Origin: Neobacillus bataviensis | Lineage (GTDB): Bacteria > Bacillota > Bacilli > Bacillales_B > DSM-18226 | DNA length: 64,000 bases | Assembly (NCBI RefSeq): GCF_019969725.1 | Contig: NZ_JAHXYW010000002.1 | Coordinates: 558,001 to 622,000, forward strand | Direction of reading: 5' to 3' | Part shown: piece by piece, positions 1 to 8,666 of the stretch | Numbering within the stretch: position 1 is the first letter of the stretch | Layout of the letters: every line of letters begins with the position of its first letter | The notes under the pieces: generated by a model | Told to the model about the DNA's origin: nothing | What the model saw: only the letters and a program-made list of their open reading frames with translations | The model's database searches: none | Translations under genes and position numbers: made by a program

Positions 1-37
1 ATAATTGAATAATTTTCCAATGGTAGAGCCATGTTAA

Positions 38-175
38 GAAAGATGTCGAGGGTGTGTTCTTCTGGTGGAATTTTTCAGACGAATGATCGTGATTCCAATT
101 GCATTTCCCGTCTACATGATTGGGATTCCCTTGCTGTTGTTGGTGGTTGGCAAGATCCGAAAAAAATATGCATAA
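38..175 (+). pseudogene. Decayed C-terminus of a membrane protein
   Basis: The frame is open from 38 to a TAA at 173-175 but has no credible start. It encodes a hydrophobic segment (IPIAFPVYMIGIPLLLLVV) followed by a basic tail, GKIRKKYA. That pattern resembles the end of a multi-pass transporter, possibly a GerAB-type spore germination permease, but the match is only by general character. A stop at 35-37 cuts the frame off from whatever preceded it. Up to 377 nothing else convincing is seen. Confidence 0.3.
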
Positions 176-377
176 ACCCAATTGGCAGGAGGTTCAAAGT
201 TATATGAAACCTCATTACTTGGGGGAGGACCATATCGCCATCACCAGCTAAATTCATTATTGTCCATAATTAGCTGGGCTGCAGGCCTAAAACATTTTCA
301 TTCGTGGTGGTAGCTGCTAAGCCATAGAGGTTTGAGACAAACTTGCATTTCAATAGGGAATAGCAGCAAATGATTTA

Positions 378-1265
378 CTACATATTTTTGCTGTAATTAA
401 TTTGTTTTAATAAACTCTTAAAATCGAGTTCAGCAATTAATACACTCAATAAAATAAGTGTTGCCCCAAGGTAACCTTTAAGTTCCAGCGTTTCTCCTGT
501 GAAAACAAAGGCAAAGCCTGCCGAAAACACCGGCTCTAACGTAAAAATAAGACCTGTATGTGTAGGGCTGGTATACTGCTGGGCTATGATTTGAACAATG
601 AACGTGATTGCAGTGCAAAATATGCTTAAAACGAGGATTGCAAACCATGATTCATTCGTATCGGGAAGTTTGGGTGTTTCCATAAACATGGAAACAACAA
701 AGGCGAACAATCCAACAAAACCTAGTTGTAGAACCCCAAGTGAAATGGAATCGGCATGCTTAGTCATCGCGCCCGTCACAAGGATATAAACGGCATAGAA
801 AAAGGCACATAAAATGCATAACACATCCCCAAAACCGATCCTTAATTCGCTGTTCAATGTCAATAAGCTGATTCCCACTATGGTCAACAGGATTCCGACC
901 ACTACTCTTTTTTCGGGTCTTTTCTTAAAATATACAAATTCTAGTACGGGGATGAATATGACAGTCAGACTCATTAAGAATCCGGCATTCGAAACCGATG
1001 TATACTTTGTGCCAAACGTAGCACAAATATAAATGAGAAACAAAATCGAAGCTAATATAAATGCATATTTGACCGTTTTGAAATCGATTTTGATTAAATG
1101 CTTGAAAAATACGATGCCTGAAATAAAAAAGGCAATCAGAAAACGTAATGCAATTAAATTATATTCTTGAATATGATTGAGGCCAATCTTTGTAAGTAGG
1201 ATGGATGCACCCCAAAAAAACGTAATCATTAGTAGCGCTAAATCTGCTTTTAATTGCAATTTCAT
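378..1265 (-). CDS. EamA/DMT-family permease
   Basis: A 295-residue membrane protein made of two repeated EamA units (roughly residues 8-137 and 148-280), giving about ten transmembrane helices. The opening stretch ADLALLMITFFWGASILLTK and the conserved LEPVFSAGFAFVFTGE segment near the end are typical of drug/metabolite transporters of the 10-TMS type. Such proteins export amino acids or small metabolites; the substrate cannot be read from sequence. The start is supported by GAGGAAAT just upstream on the minus strand. It is monocistronic and divergent from the sigma-54 operon to its right. Confidence 0.9.
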   Translation of the reverse strand: MKLQLKADLALLMITFFWGASILLTKIGLNHIQEYNLIALRFLIAFFISGIVFFKHLIKIDFKTVKYAFILASILFLIYICATFGTKYTSVSNAGFLMSLTVIFIPVLEFVYFKKRPEKRVVVGILLTIVGISLLTLNSELRIGFGDVLCILCAFFYAVYILVTGAMTKHADSISLGVLQLGFVGLFAFVVSMFMETPKLPDTNESWFAILVLSIFCTAITFIVQIIAQQYTSPTHTGLIFTLEPVFSAGFAFVFTGETLELKGYLGATLILLSVLIAELDFKSLLKQINYSKNM

Positions 1266-1496
1266 CTCTATTTCCTCGTTCTTTATAAACTATTAATCAT
1301 TTTAGCGTTCAATAAATATTGAAGCAAACTTTTTTTTTCTCGGATTATTGAAATAACTTAAGCATGAACATGATCGGCTGCTTTTACTAGATTAAAGACA
1401 TTGTGAAGGTTTGTACTTAAACAGACAGGGGGTTAGTTCAAAAAGTGCTAAATTATTTTTTGCTAATAAAGGAGCAGCCTGGGGAAAATAAATACA

Positions 1497-1543
1497 AAAG
1501 ACGGTTCTTCTGCCCTTAAAGTAGGAGAATCGTCTTTTTAATT
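1497..1543 (+). terminator. Intrinsic terminator with no obvious gene upstream
   Basis: The arms 1497-1512 and 1523-1539 (AAAAGACGGTTCTTCT against AGGAGAATCGTCTTTTT) form a long stem followed by T-rich sequence. No intact gene ends just before it on the plus strand, so it may insulate the sigma-54 module to its right or be a relic. Confidence 0.6.
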
Positions 1544-1640
1544 TTCAAAATAGGAAACCGCATTTTCAGCAAGAGTACCTTACTTTCAACCATTAGACCA
1601 AATCTTTTCTAAGAACCTTGTTCAAAATAATAATGGTTAT

Positions 1641-1680
1641 ATTTTAGGTTAACTAATAACCAATAAAACAACCTTAAAAT
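1641..1680 (+). promoter_or_regulatory. Probable enhancer (UAS) for the 4739 activator
   Basis: An inverted pair, ATTTTAGGTT at 1641-1650 and AACCTTAAAAT at 1670-1680, lies about 50-85 bp upstream of the sigma-54 promoter. The same half-site theme (TTTAGG...CCTAAA) is found upstream of the second promoter copy and just before the activator gene, so it is the best candidate for the activator's binding site. Confidence 0.55.
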
Positions 1681-1724
1681 TGACTAAAGATTAGCATTTA
1701 ATAGATTATTTGTAGTAATTAAAA

Positions 1725-1743
1725 TTGGCATGATTCTTGCTTT
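1725..1743 (+). promoter_or_regulatory. Sigma-54 (-24/-12) promoter
   Basis: TTGGCATGATTCTTGCTTT matches the SigL/RpoN consensus TGGCAC-N5-TTGC. GG lies at 1727-1728 and GC at 1739-1740, the canonical ten bases apart. It drives the carrier-peptidase operon starting at 1892 and should depend on an AAA+ activator, which is encoded at the operon's 3' side. Confidence 0.88.
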
Positions 1744-1857
1744 ATAAAAAGCTGTAACTTCAGAATTTTATAACACAATGAAATGAGGTGGACGACTTAT
1801 AGTGGAGCCAATCAAAATAATGAGGTAAAAAACTCCAAAGGATAGAGGAGGCGCAAG

Positions 1858-1923
1858 ATGAAAAAAGAAATTCGGAATTGGAGGATACTAAATGCAATCC
1901 ATTTGGAAAGAGGCAGCAGTTGA
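1858..1923 (+). CDS. Possible 21-codon leader ORF
   Basis: An ATG sits 6 nt after a perfect AGGAGG (1846-1851). The 21-codon frame (MKKEIRNWRILNAIHLERGSS) runs across the start codon of the downstream carrier gene in a different frame. In the second module copy the ribosome binding site is kept but this ATG is not. It could couple or modulate translation of the carrier, or be accidental. No family is recognised. Confidence 0.3.
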   Translation: MKKEIRNWRILNAIHLERGSS

Positions 1924-3346
1924 AAAGACAGCTGATCAGGAGAGAGTAGAGAAGAAAAGAAGATTCGTACAGCCTGACGCTTATGTTCTATTATTTTTTG
2001 TTGCATTGATCTGCGCTATTGTCACATACATTTTACCGGCAGGTGAATTTAAAAGGATAATAAAAGGAGACATTACCTTAACGGTACCTGGAAGTTTTCA
2101 TTTTGTTCATTCACATCCCACTGGTTTCGTAGACTTCTTTACTAAAATCCAAAACGGAATGGTAATGGGCGCACCGCTTATTTTCCTTATCCTATTTACA
2201 AGCGGAGCCTTAGCTGTCATTGAAAAATCAGGTGCGATAGATGCGTTTCTAAAGTCCACCCTTACTCGTTTCAGGCATCGCTTGCTGTTTTTAATTATAC
2301 CTGTAGGATTCATATTGTCTGCTTTGGGAACGACTGGAATTGTGGTCAATTCAGTAATCGCTTTCATACCATTAGGATTATTTATCGCTCGTGGATTGAA
2401 ATTGGATGCTATTTTCGGCGTTTCCCTTATCTATTTAGGAACTTATGCTGGTTGGAACGTACCTGTTTTTGCTCCTCAAACGCTTGGACTATCCCAGCGT
2501 ATTGCCGAGCTTCCGCTTTTCTCGGGAATAGGCTACCGGATCATTATCTACCTAACATTTCTCGGTGGAACTCTTTTATATGTATATTTGTATGCACGTA
2601 AAATTCGAAAGGACCCGACCAAGAGCATCCTTGGCCCAGAATCGTTCACTTCTGAGACTGCAATGATAGGTACCGAAGTAGAGACTACGGTAAAGGTTTC
2701 CTTGCAGCAAAAGCTAATCTTATCGTTTGCGGGATTATCTTTGCTAGGTTTTATTATTTTCTCTCAGATATTTAAATGGACGGAAAATGAAATGGCTGGT
2801 CTTTTCATTTTTATTGCCATCGGCGCTGGTTTAATCGCGCGAATGAGTGCAAATGACATTGCATTGACATTTATTCAAGGCTGTAAACAAATGGTCTATG
2901 GAGCTCTCATTGTGGGGATGGCCAGAGCAGTGGGCTTAATCCTTAATGATGCAAAGATATTAGACACCATCGTCAATGCGTTGGTCCATCTCCTTGAACC
3001 GTTGTCTCCGATTGCCGCTTCAATTGGAATGTATATCGGAAGTGCGGCTCTGCACTTTTTGATTTCTTCCGGTTCCGGGGAATCCACCGTGTTGATGCCG
3101 ATTCTTGTCCCTTTGGCGGATTTGCTGCATATTACGCGTCAAGTAGCTGTCCAGACGGTTATGCTTGGGGAAGGAGTAGTAAATACCATCAATCCGACAT
3201 CCGGCGTGCTAATGGGTGTACTAGCAATGAGCGGCATCTCCTATGGAAAATGGCTGAAGTTCATGCTTCCATTAACGGCAGTTTGGTTTGTTCTCGGATT
3301 AATTTTCATCATTATCGGCATGATGATCAACTGGGGACCTTACTAA
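1892..3346 (+). CDS. YfcC/DcuC-family carrier
   Basis: A 484-residue inner-membrane carrier with a charged N-terminal tail of about 28 residues and then roughly 11-12 transmembrane helices. The opening helix followed by ITYILPAGEF-type sequence (here VTYILPAGEFKR), the VVNSVIAFIPLGLFIARGL segment and the late SSGSGESTVLMPILVPLADL motif are characteristic of the YfcC branch of the DcuC/ArcD superfamily, whose members move basic amino acids, peptides or dicarboxylates. The start has GGAGG at 1880-1884, 7 nt upstream. It lies 32 bp before an M20 peptidase in the same sigma-54 operon, which suggests uptake of a peptide or acylated amino acid that the peptidase then cleaves; that link is inference. 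Confidence 0.88.
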   Translation: MQSIWKEAAVEKTADQERVEKKRRFVQPDAYVLLFFVALICAIVTYILPAGEFKRIIKGDITLTVPGSFHFVHSHPTGFVDFFTKIQNGMVMGAPLIFLILFTSGALAVIEKSGAIDAFLKSTLTRFRHRLLFLIIPVGFILSALGTTGIVVNSVIAFIPLGLFIARGLKLDAIFGVSLIYLGTYAGWNVPVFAPQTLGLSQRIAELPLFSGIGYRIIIYLTFLGGTLLYVYLYARKIRKDPTKSILGPESFTSETAMIGTEVETTVKVSLQQKLILSFAGLSLLGFIIFSQIFKWTENEMAGLFIFIAIGAGLIARMSANDIALTFIQGCKQMVYGALIVGMARAVGLILNDAKILDTIVNALVHLLEPLSPIAASIGMYIGSAALHFLISSGSGESTVLMPILVPLADLLHITRQVAVQTVMLGEGVVNTINPTSGVLMGVLAMSGISYGKWLKFMLPLTAVWFVLGLIFIIIGMMINWGPY

Positions 3347-3378
3347 GAAATAAACGATAAATATAGGGGATTTCAAAT

Positions 3379-4503
3379 ATGGATAAAGTACTAGAATACT
3401 TTAAGCAACACCAAGAAGAGATCCTAGAGGATCTAAAAACACTTGTACTGGCTGAGTCGCCTTCACATTCAAAAGTACGGGTAGATCAATGTGGAGAAGT
3501 GATTCAACAGCTGTTTAAGAAGCATCTTGACGTTGAGGCGGAAGTGATTCCTCAGGAGCATGCGGGGAATCACCTGCGGTTTAGTTATGGGAAAGGCGAT
3601 GCCCAAATCTTAATCATAGGCCATTTTGACACTGTCCAGGAGGTAGGAAGGCTTTCCTACCGTGTAGAAGGAAACAAGGCGTATGGGCCGGGCATCCTGG
3701 ATATGAAAGGAGGAATTATCCAGGCTCTTTGGGCGCTGAAAGCTTGCCGTGAGTTGGGGATTTCCTTAAACAAGAAAATCGTTTTCTTATGTACAAGCGA
3801 TGAAGAGGTTGGAAGCAAAACATCTAGGGCATTAATCGAACGGGAAGCTTTAAAGAGCCAGGCTGTTCTCGTTCCGGAGCCGGCAGCGCCACATACAGGT
3901 GCACTTAAAACAGCCCGAAAAGGAGTTGGCAGGTTTTCGATCCAGATTAAAGGAAAAGCAGCGCATTCAGGGCAAAATCACCAGGATGGAATCAGCGCGG
4001 TACAGGAAATGGCTCATCAGATTTTATTCTTACACTCACTTACTGATTATAAGTTGGATACAACTCTAAATGTTGGCGCGGTAAGAGGAGGGACCGTCGA
4101 AAATGTGGTAGCAGAACAAGCGGAACTGGCTGTGGATCTGCGAATCAGCCAGTTCCGGGAGGCGGAACGTGTTTCGAAAATCATTTATGGGCTAAAGCCG
4201 CATCTAAAAGGGATATCCTTACAAGTTGCAGGTGGAATTACCCGCCCGCCTATGGAAAGAACAGCTCAAAATGAAAAATTGTTTAATCTGGCAAAAACAT
4301 GTTCATCTGAATTAGGGTTTCACTTGACTGAGGAATCAGTGGGTGGAGGCAGTGATGGGAATTTCACTTCCGTATTAGGCATTCCTACGCTAGATGGGTT
4401 AGGTCCAGTGGGAGAAGGTAACCATGCCGAAAATGAGCATATTGAAATCGATCAACTTCCCGTTAGGGCAGCCCTGATTACCCACCTTCTACGTAAGCTA
4501 TAA
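3379..4503 (+). CDS. M20-family metallopeptidase (CPG2/ArgE-like)
   Basis: A 374-residue zinc-dependent carboxypeptidase or deacylase of the M20 family. The conserved metal and catalytic residues are visible: His82 in GHFDTV, Asp108 in GILDMKGG, Glu142-Glu143 in SDEEVG and the C-terminal His in GNHAENEH. The dimerisation-domain motif GKAAHSG is also present. Length fits the glutamate carboxypeptidase (CPG2-like) group, which removes a C-terminal or acylated amino acid. It has no signal peptide, so it works in the cytosol on a substrate probably imported by the carrier encoded just upstream. Expression is expected from the sigma-54 promoter at 1725. Confidence 0.9.
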   Translation: MDKVLEYFKQHQEEILEDLKTLVLAESPSHSKVRVDQCGEVIQQLFKKHLDVEAEVIPQEHAGNHLRFSYGKGDAQILIIGHFDTVQEVGRLSYRVEGNKAYGPGILDMKGGIIQALWALKACRELGISLNKKIVFLCTSDEEVGSKTSRALIEREALKSQAVLVPEPAAPHTGALKTARKGVGRFSIQIKGKAAHSGQNHQDGISAVQEMAHQILFLHSLTDYKLDTTLNVGAVRGGTVENVVAEQAELAVDLRISQFREAERVSKIIYGLKPHLKGISLQVAGGITRPPMERTAQNEKLFNLAKTCSSELGFHLTEESVGGGSDGNFTSVLGIPTLDGLGPVGEGNHAENEHIEIDQLPVRAALITHLLRKL

Positions 4504-4517
4504 TTTTAAATAAACAA

Positions 4518-4552
4518 AAATGCAAGTGCCCGTTTGGTGCTTGCATTTTTTT
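4518..4552 (+). terminator. Terminator of the carrier-peptidase operon
   Basis: The stem AAATGCAAGTGCC / GGTGCTTGCATTT (4518-4530 and 4536-4548) has a five-base loop and a run of T, directly after the peptidase stop codon. Confidence 0.9.
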
Positions 4553-4691
4553 CGCATAGGAAAGTTTAATTTAGAAAAAGCGTGAAAAACAAACAAATTT
4601 TCCAATCGGGATAAAAAACTTCCTCTAATAGCCGTCTCGTTCCCTTGAAATAATCCAATAGGAATTATTTAGGTATAGTTATAGGCTTGTG

Positions 4692-4713
4692 TTTAGGTTA
4701 TTATTACCCTAAA
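4692..4713 (+). promoter_or_regulatory. Candidate activator site before its own gene
   Basis: TTTAGG at 4692-4697 and CCTAAA at 4708-4713 form an inverted repeat 26 bp before the activator start. The half-sites match those in both sigma-54 module copies, which points to autoregulation or to a site used in looping to the promoters at 1725 and 7197. Confidence 0.4.
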
Positions 4714-4738
4714 AAAGGGGTTTTAAAAGGAGAGAAAA

Positions 4739-6823
4739 ATGGAGAGACCAAGTATTTTACTGCTAACAAGAGGGGAAAAGCTAGCACAAACCTTTGAGAC
4801 TAACCTGAGGATGTTCTTCGGTACCAATATTCAGATTTATATCGTTCATGAGCACGGGGAGCTGGATAGCCAATTAGTGGATAAGTGTGAACTGATTCTA
4901 GTTTCCTCCGAAAGTATATTGGATCGTTTACCGAAACTACTACATGAGCGGGCCCTGTTTGCCAGAAGAACCGTTCATTTGCCAAAGCTCGAGCAACTGA
5001 TGGATTTGGCTCCGGGAACCCAATGTCTATTTGTCTCGAACAGTATGGACACGATTGTAGATGCCATCGAGCTTTTGAATCGCCTGGGATTTGATCATTT
5101 GCACTTTATTCCATATGTTCCGCAGACAGCGGAAATCCGGCCTGTACTTGAGGATATCGATGTGGCGGTAACTCATGGATTAAAAGAACTTGTCCCGGAG
5201 ACGATTGGTAAAGTGATTGATTTGGGCATACGCCCGATCGATTTGACAACGATTTATGATATTGCTCAACAATTGAATCTTCCTATAGAAAATGCGCATT
5301 TCTATACAGCGGAGTTTTTCCGTGATTTTGTCCGCCTTGGAAGAAATTTAGCCAATTCCGTAAACAATGAAAAGCGGTTAAATCAAAAGCTGGAATCCAT
5401 ATTTAATGCTGTTCATGAAGGAATTATCAGTATGGATGAATGGGGATATATTACGGTTTTTAATGAAGAAGCCGAGAAAATACTCAGCCTGTCTGCAGAG
5501 AATTGTCTTGGAAAGACGTGCTGGGATGTAATCCCTGAGTTTAACCTGAATCAGATTTTTCAATCCCACGCGGAGGAGTCCAATCAATTATTGGAGATAC
5601 GGAACAAAGTTCTTCTGGTTACCAAAGTTCCCATGATGCTGGACGGGCATTTGATGGGCGTCGTTGTTACGTTTCAAGACGTCACGATTGTTCAACGAAT
5701 TGAACAGGAAATCCGCAAAAAAAACAGCCGTCTGGGATTAACGACAAAATATTCTTTTGAAAATATTATCGGTGTAAGCGGGTCCATCACCTCTACGAAA
5801 AAGGTTGCTGTCAGACTGGCAGAAAGTGATTTTACCGTATTGATCACAGGAGAAAACGGTACGGGCAAGGAAGTATTTGCCCAAGCGATTCATAAATATT
5901 CCACCCGGCGGGATGGCCCATTCGTCCCGGTCAATTTTGCCGGCCTTACAGAAAGTTTGGCAGAAAGTGAATTGTTTGGATACGAAGAGGGCTCTTTCAC
6001 AGGAGCTAAAAAAGGAGGGAAAATGGGGCTATTCGAATTGGCTCATAATGGAACCATTTTTCTGGATGAAATTGGGGATGCTCCTCTCAGTATTCAGGCA
6101 GCCTTGCTGCGTGTGCTCCAAGAGCGGCAAGTGATGCGGGTAGGAGGAAATCGCGTAATTCCCATCAATGTCAGGGTGATCGCTGCCACGAACCGAAACC
6201 TGAATAGTATGGTGTCAAAGGGTGCTTTTCGGGAAGATTTGTACTATAGACTCAATGTTTTGCCGTTAAATATCCCAAATCTTAGAGAACGGCAAGAGGA
6301 TCTTTTTATCCTCATTGACAATTTCCTTCATGATAATGGGCGAAAACTGCGATTTACACCTGAAGTAAAAAATGTTCTTTTAAATTACAGCTGGCCAGGT
6401 AATATTCGGGAGTTGGAAAATTTCATTAAGTATCTGAAGGTAATTGTAGAAGGAGATACAGTGAAATTACAACATATTCCTGATCGTATATTGAATAGCA
6501 ACGGTATCTTGTCACGCCCTCACGGTCCGGCAGACGGAGGGGAAACCGTGGAAAGAGAGGAAATCCTTCAATTCTTGTCACGTCACGGTTCCCTAATGGA
6601 TTATGAGGATATATTGACAATCCTGTGGAATTTCAGTAAACGCCAGGAGCGAGTGGGACGGACCGTTTTATGCTCATTGATCTCCCGTCCTTTATCCGAA
6701 GCTCAAATTCGCAATAAACTATCGATCCTCCAACGGTGTAGATGTGTCGAAGTAGGTGTCAAGAAGCAAGGTACAACGATTACTCCTACGGGAATACAGG
6801 TTTTACAATGGATCAAGGAGTAA
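4739..6823 (+). CDS. Sigma-54-dependent PAS-AAA+ transcriptional activator
   Basis: A 694-residue bacterial enhancer-binding protein. Residues 1-205 form a receptor-like N-terminal domain reminiscent of PrpR-type sensors. A PAS domain follows at about 210-325 and the AAA+ sigma-54 contact domain at about 345-570. The P-loop is GENGTGKE (near 370), the sigma-54-binding loop reads GSFTGA (near 418, Ser in place of the usual Ala), and Walker B is FLDEIGD (near 440). The C-terminus lacks a Fis-type helix-turn-helix; residues 605-694 look more like a winged helix. AAAGGAGAG precedes the ATG. It most likely activates the promoters at 1725 and, if still functional, 7197. Confidence 0.92.
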   Translation: MERPSILLLTRGEKLAQTFETNLRMFFGTNIQIYIVHEHGELDSQLVDKCELILVSSESILDRLPKLLHERALFARRTVHLPKLEQLMDLAPGTQCLFVSNSMDTIVDAIELLNRLGFDHLHFIPYVPQTAEIRPVLEDIDVAVTHGLKELVPETIGKVIDLGIRPIDLTTIYDIAQQLNLPIENAHFYTAEFFRDFVRLGRNLANSVNNEKRLNQKLESIFNAVHEGIISMDEWGYITVFNEEAEKILSLSAENCLGKTCWDVIPEFNLNQIFQSHAEESNQLLEIRNKVLLVTKVPMMLDGHLMGVVVTFQDVTIVQRIEQEIRKKNSRLGLTTKYSFENIIGVSGSITSTKKVAVRLAESDFTVLITGENGTGKEVFAQAIHKYSTRRDGPFVPVNFAGLTESLAESELFGYEEGSFTGAKKGGKMGLFELAHNGTIFLDEIGDAPLSIQAALLRVLQERQVMRVGGNRVIPINVRVIAATNRNLNSMVSKGAFREDLYYRLNVLPLNIPNLRERQEDLFILIDNFLHDNGRKLRFTPEVKNVLLNYSWPGNIRELENFIKYLKVIVEGDTVKLQHIPDRILNSNGILSRPHGPADGGETVEREEILQFLSRHGSLMDYEDILTILWNFSKRQERVGRTVLCSLISRPLSEAQIRNKLSILQRCRCVEVGVKKQGTTITPTGIQVLQWIKE

Positions 6824-6876
6824 ATAATTAATTGAAAAGAAATTTATTTTTAAAACACAATCTGCAATTACTAACG

Positions 6877-6924
6877 AAGAATCCCTTTTGATGAAATCTT
6901 TTTTCAAAATGGATTCTTTCTTTA
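6877..6924 (+). terminator. Terminator of the activator gene
   Basis: GAAGAATCC at 6877-6885 pairs with GGATTCTTTC at 6911-6920, with an inner TTTTGA/TCAAAA extension, followed by T-rich sequence. Confidence 0.65.
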
Positions 6925-6957
6925 ATAAAAATGGATTAATGACCTTCCATAAAATGG

Positions 6958-6990
6958 AGCATTACTGAATAACGGTAATGCTTTTTTTTT
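6958..6990 (+). terminator. Second terminator after the activator gene
   Basis: AGCATTAC at 6958-6965 pairs with GTAATGCT at 6975-6982, followed by nine to ten T. It isolates the activator gene from the duplicated sigma-54 module that starts about 25 bp later. Confidence 0.85.
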
Positions 6991-7112
6991 ACCATCATGT
7001 AAATATCTTAGCATGAGTACCTCACTTTCAAATACTTTCATTGGACCAAATCTTTTCGAAGAGAAGATTTAATCTGTTCTAAGAACCTTGTTCAAAAAAT
7101 AGTAATGGTTAT

Positions 7113-7151
7113 TTTTTAGGTGTTTCATTAACCGATAAAACACCCTAAAAA
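7113..7151 (+). promoter_or_regulatory. Probable enhancer (UAS), copy B
   Basis: TTTTTAGGTGTTT at 7113-7125 is the inverse of AAACACCCTAAAAA at 7138-7151. This inverted repeat is better conserved than the equivalent in copy A and uses the same TTTAGG/CCTAAA half-sites. Confidence 0.55.
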
Positions 7152-7196
7152 TTGACTGAAGATCAGCATTTACTAGATTATTAGTAGTAATTAAAA

Positions 7197-7216
7197 TTGG
7201 TATGATTCTTGCTTAA
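7197..7216 (+). promoter_or_regulatory. Sigma-54 promoter, copy B
   Basis: TTGGTATGATTCTTGCTTA keeps GG (7199-7200) and GC (7211-7212) ten bases apart; the -24 box has TGGTAT in place of TGGCAT. Likely functional, though it now reads into a gene fragment. Confidence 0.8.
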
Positions 7217-7336
7217 TAAAATATTGTAACTGCTGAACTTTATAACACAATGAAATGAGGTGGATGGCTTATTGAGGAGCCAATAAAAAAATGAGGAAAA
7301 AATCTACAAAGGATAGAGGAGGAGCAAGTTTATAAA

Positions 7337-7522
7337 ATGTTTTTAAATAGTGAACCGTCTTTCTCACAGAAAGCAGCAGATGAAAAACATTACATCTATT
7401 CTGGAACGATCGAGAAAATTATGCCGGCTGCTCTTTTCTATGGGAAAGAAACTCACTTTGTTGAGAGAGCTTATTGTAAAAATCATCAGACATTATGGGT
7501 AACTATAACATTATTTAATTGA
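7337..7522 (+). pseudogene. Fragment of a RocB-like M20 peptidase
   Basis: A 61-codon frame whose central part, GTIEKIMPAALFYGKETHF, looks like an internal segment of the RocB-type M20 peptidase family, where a GKETHVG motif is typical; that recollection is from memory and needs a search. The frame has neither the N-terminal metal-binding half nor the C-terminal half of an M20 enzyme. It sits where the first gene of a sigma-54 operon should begin. The likely explanation is a second amino-acid catabolic operon deleted down to its promoter and a scrap of one gene. Confidence 0.45.
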
Positions 7523-7583
7523 GATACAGCACGATACTATTATTCACCAGTCCAAAAAATTTGATAGATGGAGAGTAGCTATT

Positions 7584-8474
7584 ATGGAATTAAGACATCT
7601 TAAAACTTTCAAATTCGCGGCAGAGTACTTAAATTTTACAAAGGCTGCTCAGCAGTTAAACTTCACTCAACCTGCTGTAACTGCACAACTTCAGACGCTC
7701 GAACAAGAATTGAAACAACAGCTATTTATACGAATAGGAAAGAAGAACTTTTTGACGCCTGCAGGTGAAATCCTAAGAACATATACAGATCAGCTATTTT
7801 CCATAGTGGAGGAGATTGAATCATCTTTCTCCGATCTTTCAAATTCTTATGGCAATATTACGGTTGCCGCTAGTGAAGGGTATTGTGCGAAGTGTTTTCC
7901 TTATGTCATTTCTGAGTACCAGAAGTTATATCCCCATGTACAGATTAAGGTGATTTCTTGTAATAGCGATGAAGTTATAAAAGGGATCGAATCAAACAAA
8001 TACGATATAGGGATTATTTCGGGCGAGCTAAGTAAAAATGGAATTACAAACATTATGATTGCAGAGGAAGACATGGTTCTAGTGGTTTCAAAAGATTTAT
8101 ATGCTAGGTACCCGGAAGACCAATTACTGACGAATTTTCCTTTTATTAAATATCAAGCTGGAGAATATTTTGAAACGATAATAAATAAATATTTGATACA
8201 ATCGAAACTTTCATTACAAAACGTAATAGAATTTGGAAGCTTAGATGCGATCAAAAAGGCCGTATTAATTAATATTGGGGTAGCGTTGTTAATCAGTACC
8301 TACATAAAAAAAGAAATTAGCAATGGTGATTTAGTTCCGATCCTAGTTACTGAGAACAAAGTAAAAGTAAACACCTCTATCATTACGTTAAAAGAAAAGG
8401 AAAACGTAGTAACAATTCAATCTTTTATTGATGTAATCCAAAAAATTTGGAATAGAATTCCTACTATGGAGTAA
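7584..8474 (+). CDS. LysR-family transcriptional regulator
   Basis: A 296-residue LysR-type regulator. The N-terminal winged helix-turn-helix is clear (FTKAAQQLNFTQPAVTAQLQ, about residues 17-36), followed by the linker helix and a periplasmic-binding-protein-like effector domain (about 90-290). The effector cannot be predicted. It is preceded by the sigma-54 module and the RocB-like fragment and followed by decayed DNA, so its original target may be gone. The gene is AT-rich and may be read from the promoter at 7197. Confidence 0.9.
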   Translation: MELRHLKTFKFAAEYLNFTKAAQQLNFTQPAVTAQLQTLEQELKQQLFIRIGKKNFLTPAGEILRTYTDQLFSIVEEIESSFSDLSNSYGNITVAASEGYCAKCFPYVISEYQKLYPHVQIKVISCNSDEVIKGIESNKYDIGIISGELSKNGITNIMIAEEDMVLVVSKDLYARYPEDQLLTNFPFIKYQAGEYFETIINKYLIQSKLSLQNVIEFGSLDAIKKAVLINIGVALLISTYIKKEISNGDLVPILVTENKVKVNTSIITLKEKENVVTIQSFIDVIQKIWNRIPTME

Positions 8475-8534
8475 AAGCCGAACGATATTCTGTTAGTAGT
8501 GATATAACACCGTTTTTAATGGGGAGGTAACTTT

Positions 8535-8666
8535 GTGGCAGGTAGAACAGTAGGCAACAGGGACATATTAAACCATAGTGATGACTGCACTCTATTACGA
8601 ATCAAGGAATCCACTTTAAGAAAGTATGCCTTACTGCTTCAGGAGGATCTGGTTCAAAAACTTTAA
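8535..8666 (+). pseudogene. Fragment of a MerR-like DNA-binding protein
   Basis: A 43-codon frame with GGGAGG 7 nt before a GTG start. The second half, RIKESTLRKYALLLQE, resembles the recognition-helix region of MerR-like regulators found on Bacillus plasmids and phages (pattern ..ES TLRKY...LE). The frame ends before the coiled-coil part expected of such proteins. It may be a remnant of a mobile element. Confidence 0.3.

Larger units (their letters stand above)
1571..1855 (+). repeat. Sigma-54 promoter/enhancer module, copy A
   Basis: About 290 bp that recur, diverged but collinear, at 7013-7325. Shared blocks include the upstream inverted repeat, AGCATTTA(A/C)TAGATTATT, the -24/-12 element, AACACAATGAAATGAGGTGGA and the AAAGGATAGAGGAGG ribosome binding site. 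The pair is a duplicated leader region rather than an insertion sequence, since no transposase or consistent terminal repeats are seen. Confidence 0.85.
7013..7325 (+). repeat. Sigma-54 promoter/enhancer module, copy B
   Basis: A collinear, diverged copy of 1571-1855, including enhancer, -24/-12 promoter and ribosome binding site. Copy B has a ~25-bp insertion relative to copy A (GAAGAGAAGATTTAATCTG region) and has lost the leader-ORF start codon. Confidence 0.85.

Noticed and set aside
7337..7522. Independent small protein gene
   Set aside because: Good position behind the promoter, but the sequence looks like an internal piece of a larger peptidase, so it was listed as a pseudogene.
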